A stretch of DNA of 64,000 bases, taken from an uncultured Paracoccaceae bacterium. GTDB taxonomy: Bacteria > Pseudomonadota > Alphaproteobacteria > Rhodobacterales > Rhodobacteraceae. The notes below the pieces were generated by a model, which ran no database searches, was not told the origin of the DNA, and saw only the letters and a program-made list of their open reading frames with translations. The stretch lies in assembly GCA_947498985.1 (NCBI GenBank), contig CANMMF010000007.1, positions 124,001-188,000 of the forward strand. The letters are read 5' to 3'. The first letter of the stretch is position 1. Every line of letters begins with the position of its first letter. The translations under genes and the position numbers were made by a program. This document shows, one piece after another, positions 63,509 through 64,000 of this stretch.

Positions 63509-64000
63509 TCAGCCGTCCATTTTCAGGGCGGAAATAAACGCCTCCTGAGGGATCTCCACTTTCCCGAACTGGCGCATCTTCTTCTTGCCGGCCTTCTGCT
63601 TTTCCAGCAGCTTCTTCTTCCGCGTCGCGTCGCCGCCATAGCACTTCGCCGTCACGTCCTTGCGCAGCGCGGACAGGGTCTCGCGCGCGATCACCTTGCC
63701 GCCAATCGCGGCCTGGATCGGGATCTTGAACATGTGGCGGGGGATGAGGTCCTTGAGCTTTTCGCACATCGCCCGGCCGCGTTGTTCGGCGCGGTCGCGG
63801 TGGACCATCATCGACAGGGCGTCCACCGGTTCGTCATTCACCAGGATCTGCATCTTCACCAGATTGTCCTCGCGGTATCCCACCATCTGGTAGTCGAAAC
63901 TCGCATAGCCCTTGGTCACCGATTTCAGCCGGTCGTAGAAGTCGAACACCACCTCGTTGAGCGGCAGATCGTAAACCGCCATGGCGCGCGGGCCCGCATA
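63509..64000 (-). CDS. lepA: Elongation factor 4 (LepA), C-terminal part
   Basis: The last 163 codons of lepA; the gene continues beyond the right edge. The visible part is the EF4-specific C-terminal domain. It includes [40 protein letters not shown] and the basic [20 protein letters not shown] segment that reaches the peptidyl-transferase region. EF4 is a ribosomal GTPase acting on stalled or mistranslocated ribosomes. Confidence 0.95.
   Translation of the reverse strand, partial: YAGPRAMAVYDLPLNEVVFDFYDRLKSVTKGYASFDYQMVGYREDNLVKMQILVNDEPVDALSMMVHRDRAEQRGRAMCEKLKDLIPRHMFKIPIQAAIGGKVIARETLSALRKDVTAKCYGGDATRKKKLLEKQKAGKKKMRQFGKVEIPQEAFISALKMDG

Overview
The window is a GC-rich alphaproteobacterial chromosome segment, most likely from the order Rhodobacterales (Roseobacter group). 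The evidence is the recR-ybaB-dnaX gene string, hemF, clpS, a COQ9-family gene, a D,D-carboxypeptidase fused to a SPOR domain, a TupABC tungstate importer, an RTX calcium-binding protein, and a dispersed GC-rich hairpin repeat of a kind I associate with intergenic regions in this order. Assignments come from reading translated frames, motifs and gene order; no database search was run. Genes are dense on both strands. I saw no insertion sequence, prophage, CRISPR array, rRNA or tRNA gene.

Layout. 0-5.1 kb: the 5' part of an acyl-CoA synthetase gene, a sulfotransferase, and the leftward DNA-maintenance run dnaX, small membrane protein, ybaB, recR. 5.3-9.4 kb: hemF, an SDR protein lacking the usual catalytic lysine, an RsmC-like methyltransferase, clpS and a HAD hydrolase. 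9.7-16.8 kb: DacA-type carboxypeptidase, rpsU, coq9, two quinone oxidoreductase paralogues, and the divergent haem genes hemC and hemE sharing a palindromic intergenic region. 17-25.5 kb: transporters, an ankyrin-repeat protein, a zinc metallopeptidase overlapping a phosphatase gene, a decayed DMT transporter pseudogene, the 4.5S SRP RNA gene (ffs) and a THUMP-type rRNA methyltransferase. 25.5-32 kb: cpdB, nudC, a SRPBCC protein, a DUF4198 protein and an FAD-linked 2-hydroxyacid dehydrogenase.

The most unusual locus is 32.3-37.8 kb, a leftward operon for three exported proteins. They are a 739-residue trypsin-like protease carrying LprI-, SPOR- and SH3-like modules, an 830-residue di-haem cytochrome with a DUF4384-like domain, and an OmpA-domain protein. 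The cytochrome and the OmpA protein share a near-identical DIAxETLVLDL motif, which suggests one physical complex at the cell wall. Next to it is a tungstate importer (tupBCA) with a structured leader and a convergent excisionase-type regulator with a ligand-binding domain.

41-64 kb: a polar amino-acid ABC importer, a three-gene gentisate pathway cluster whose isomerase-like member appears to have lost its metal ligands, glpK/glpD, argD-argF, hrpB, an RTX protein, meaB, rpmB, a PCu(A)C copper chaperone, a sirtuin, a low-molecular-weight tyrosine phosphatase, a cytochrome b561, a DUF1353 lipoprotein, a 57-residue membrane protein, and the 3' part of lepA. The 1.2 kb before lepA has no gene. 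It shows a change of strand composition, DnaA-box-like words and long inverted repeats, and deserves testing as a replication-related or RNA-coding region.
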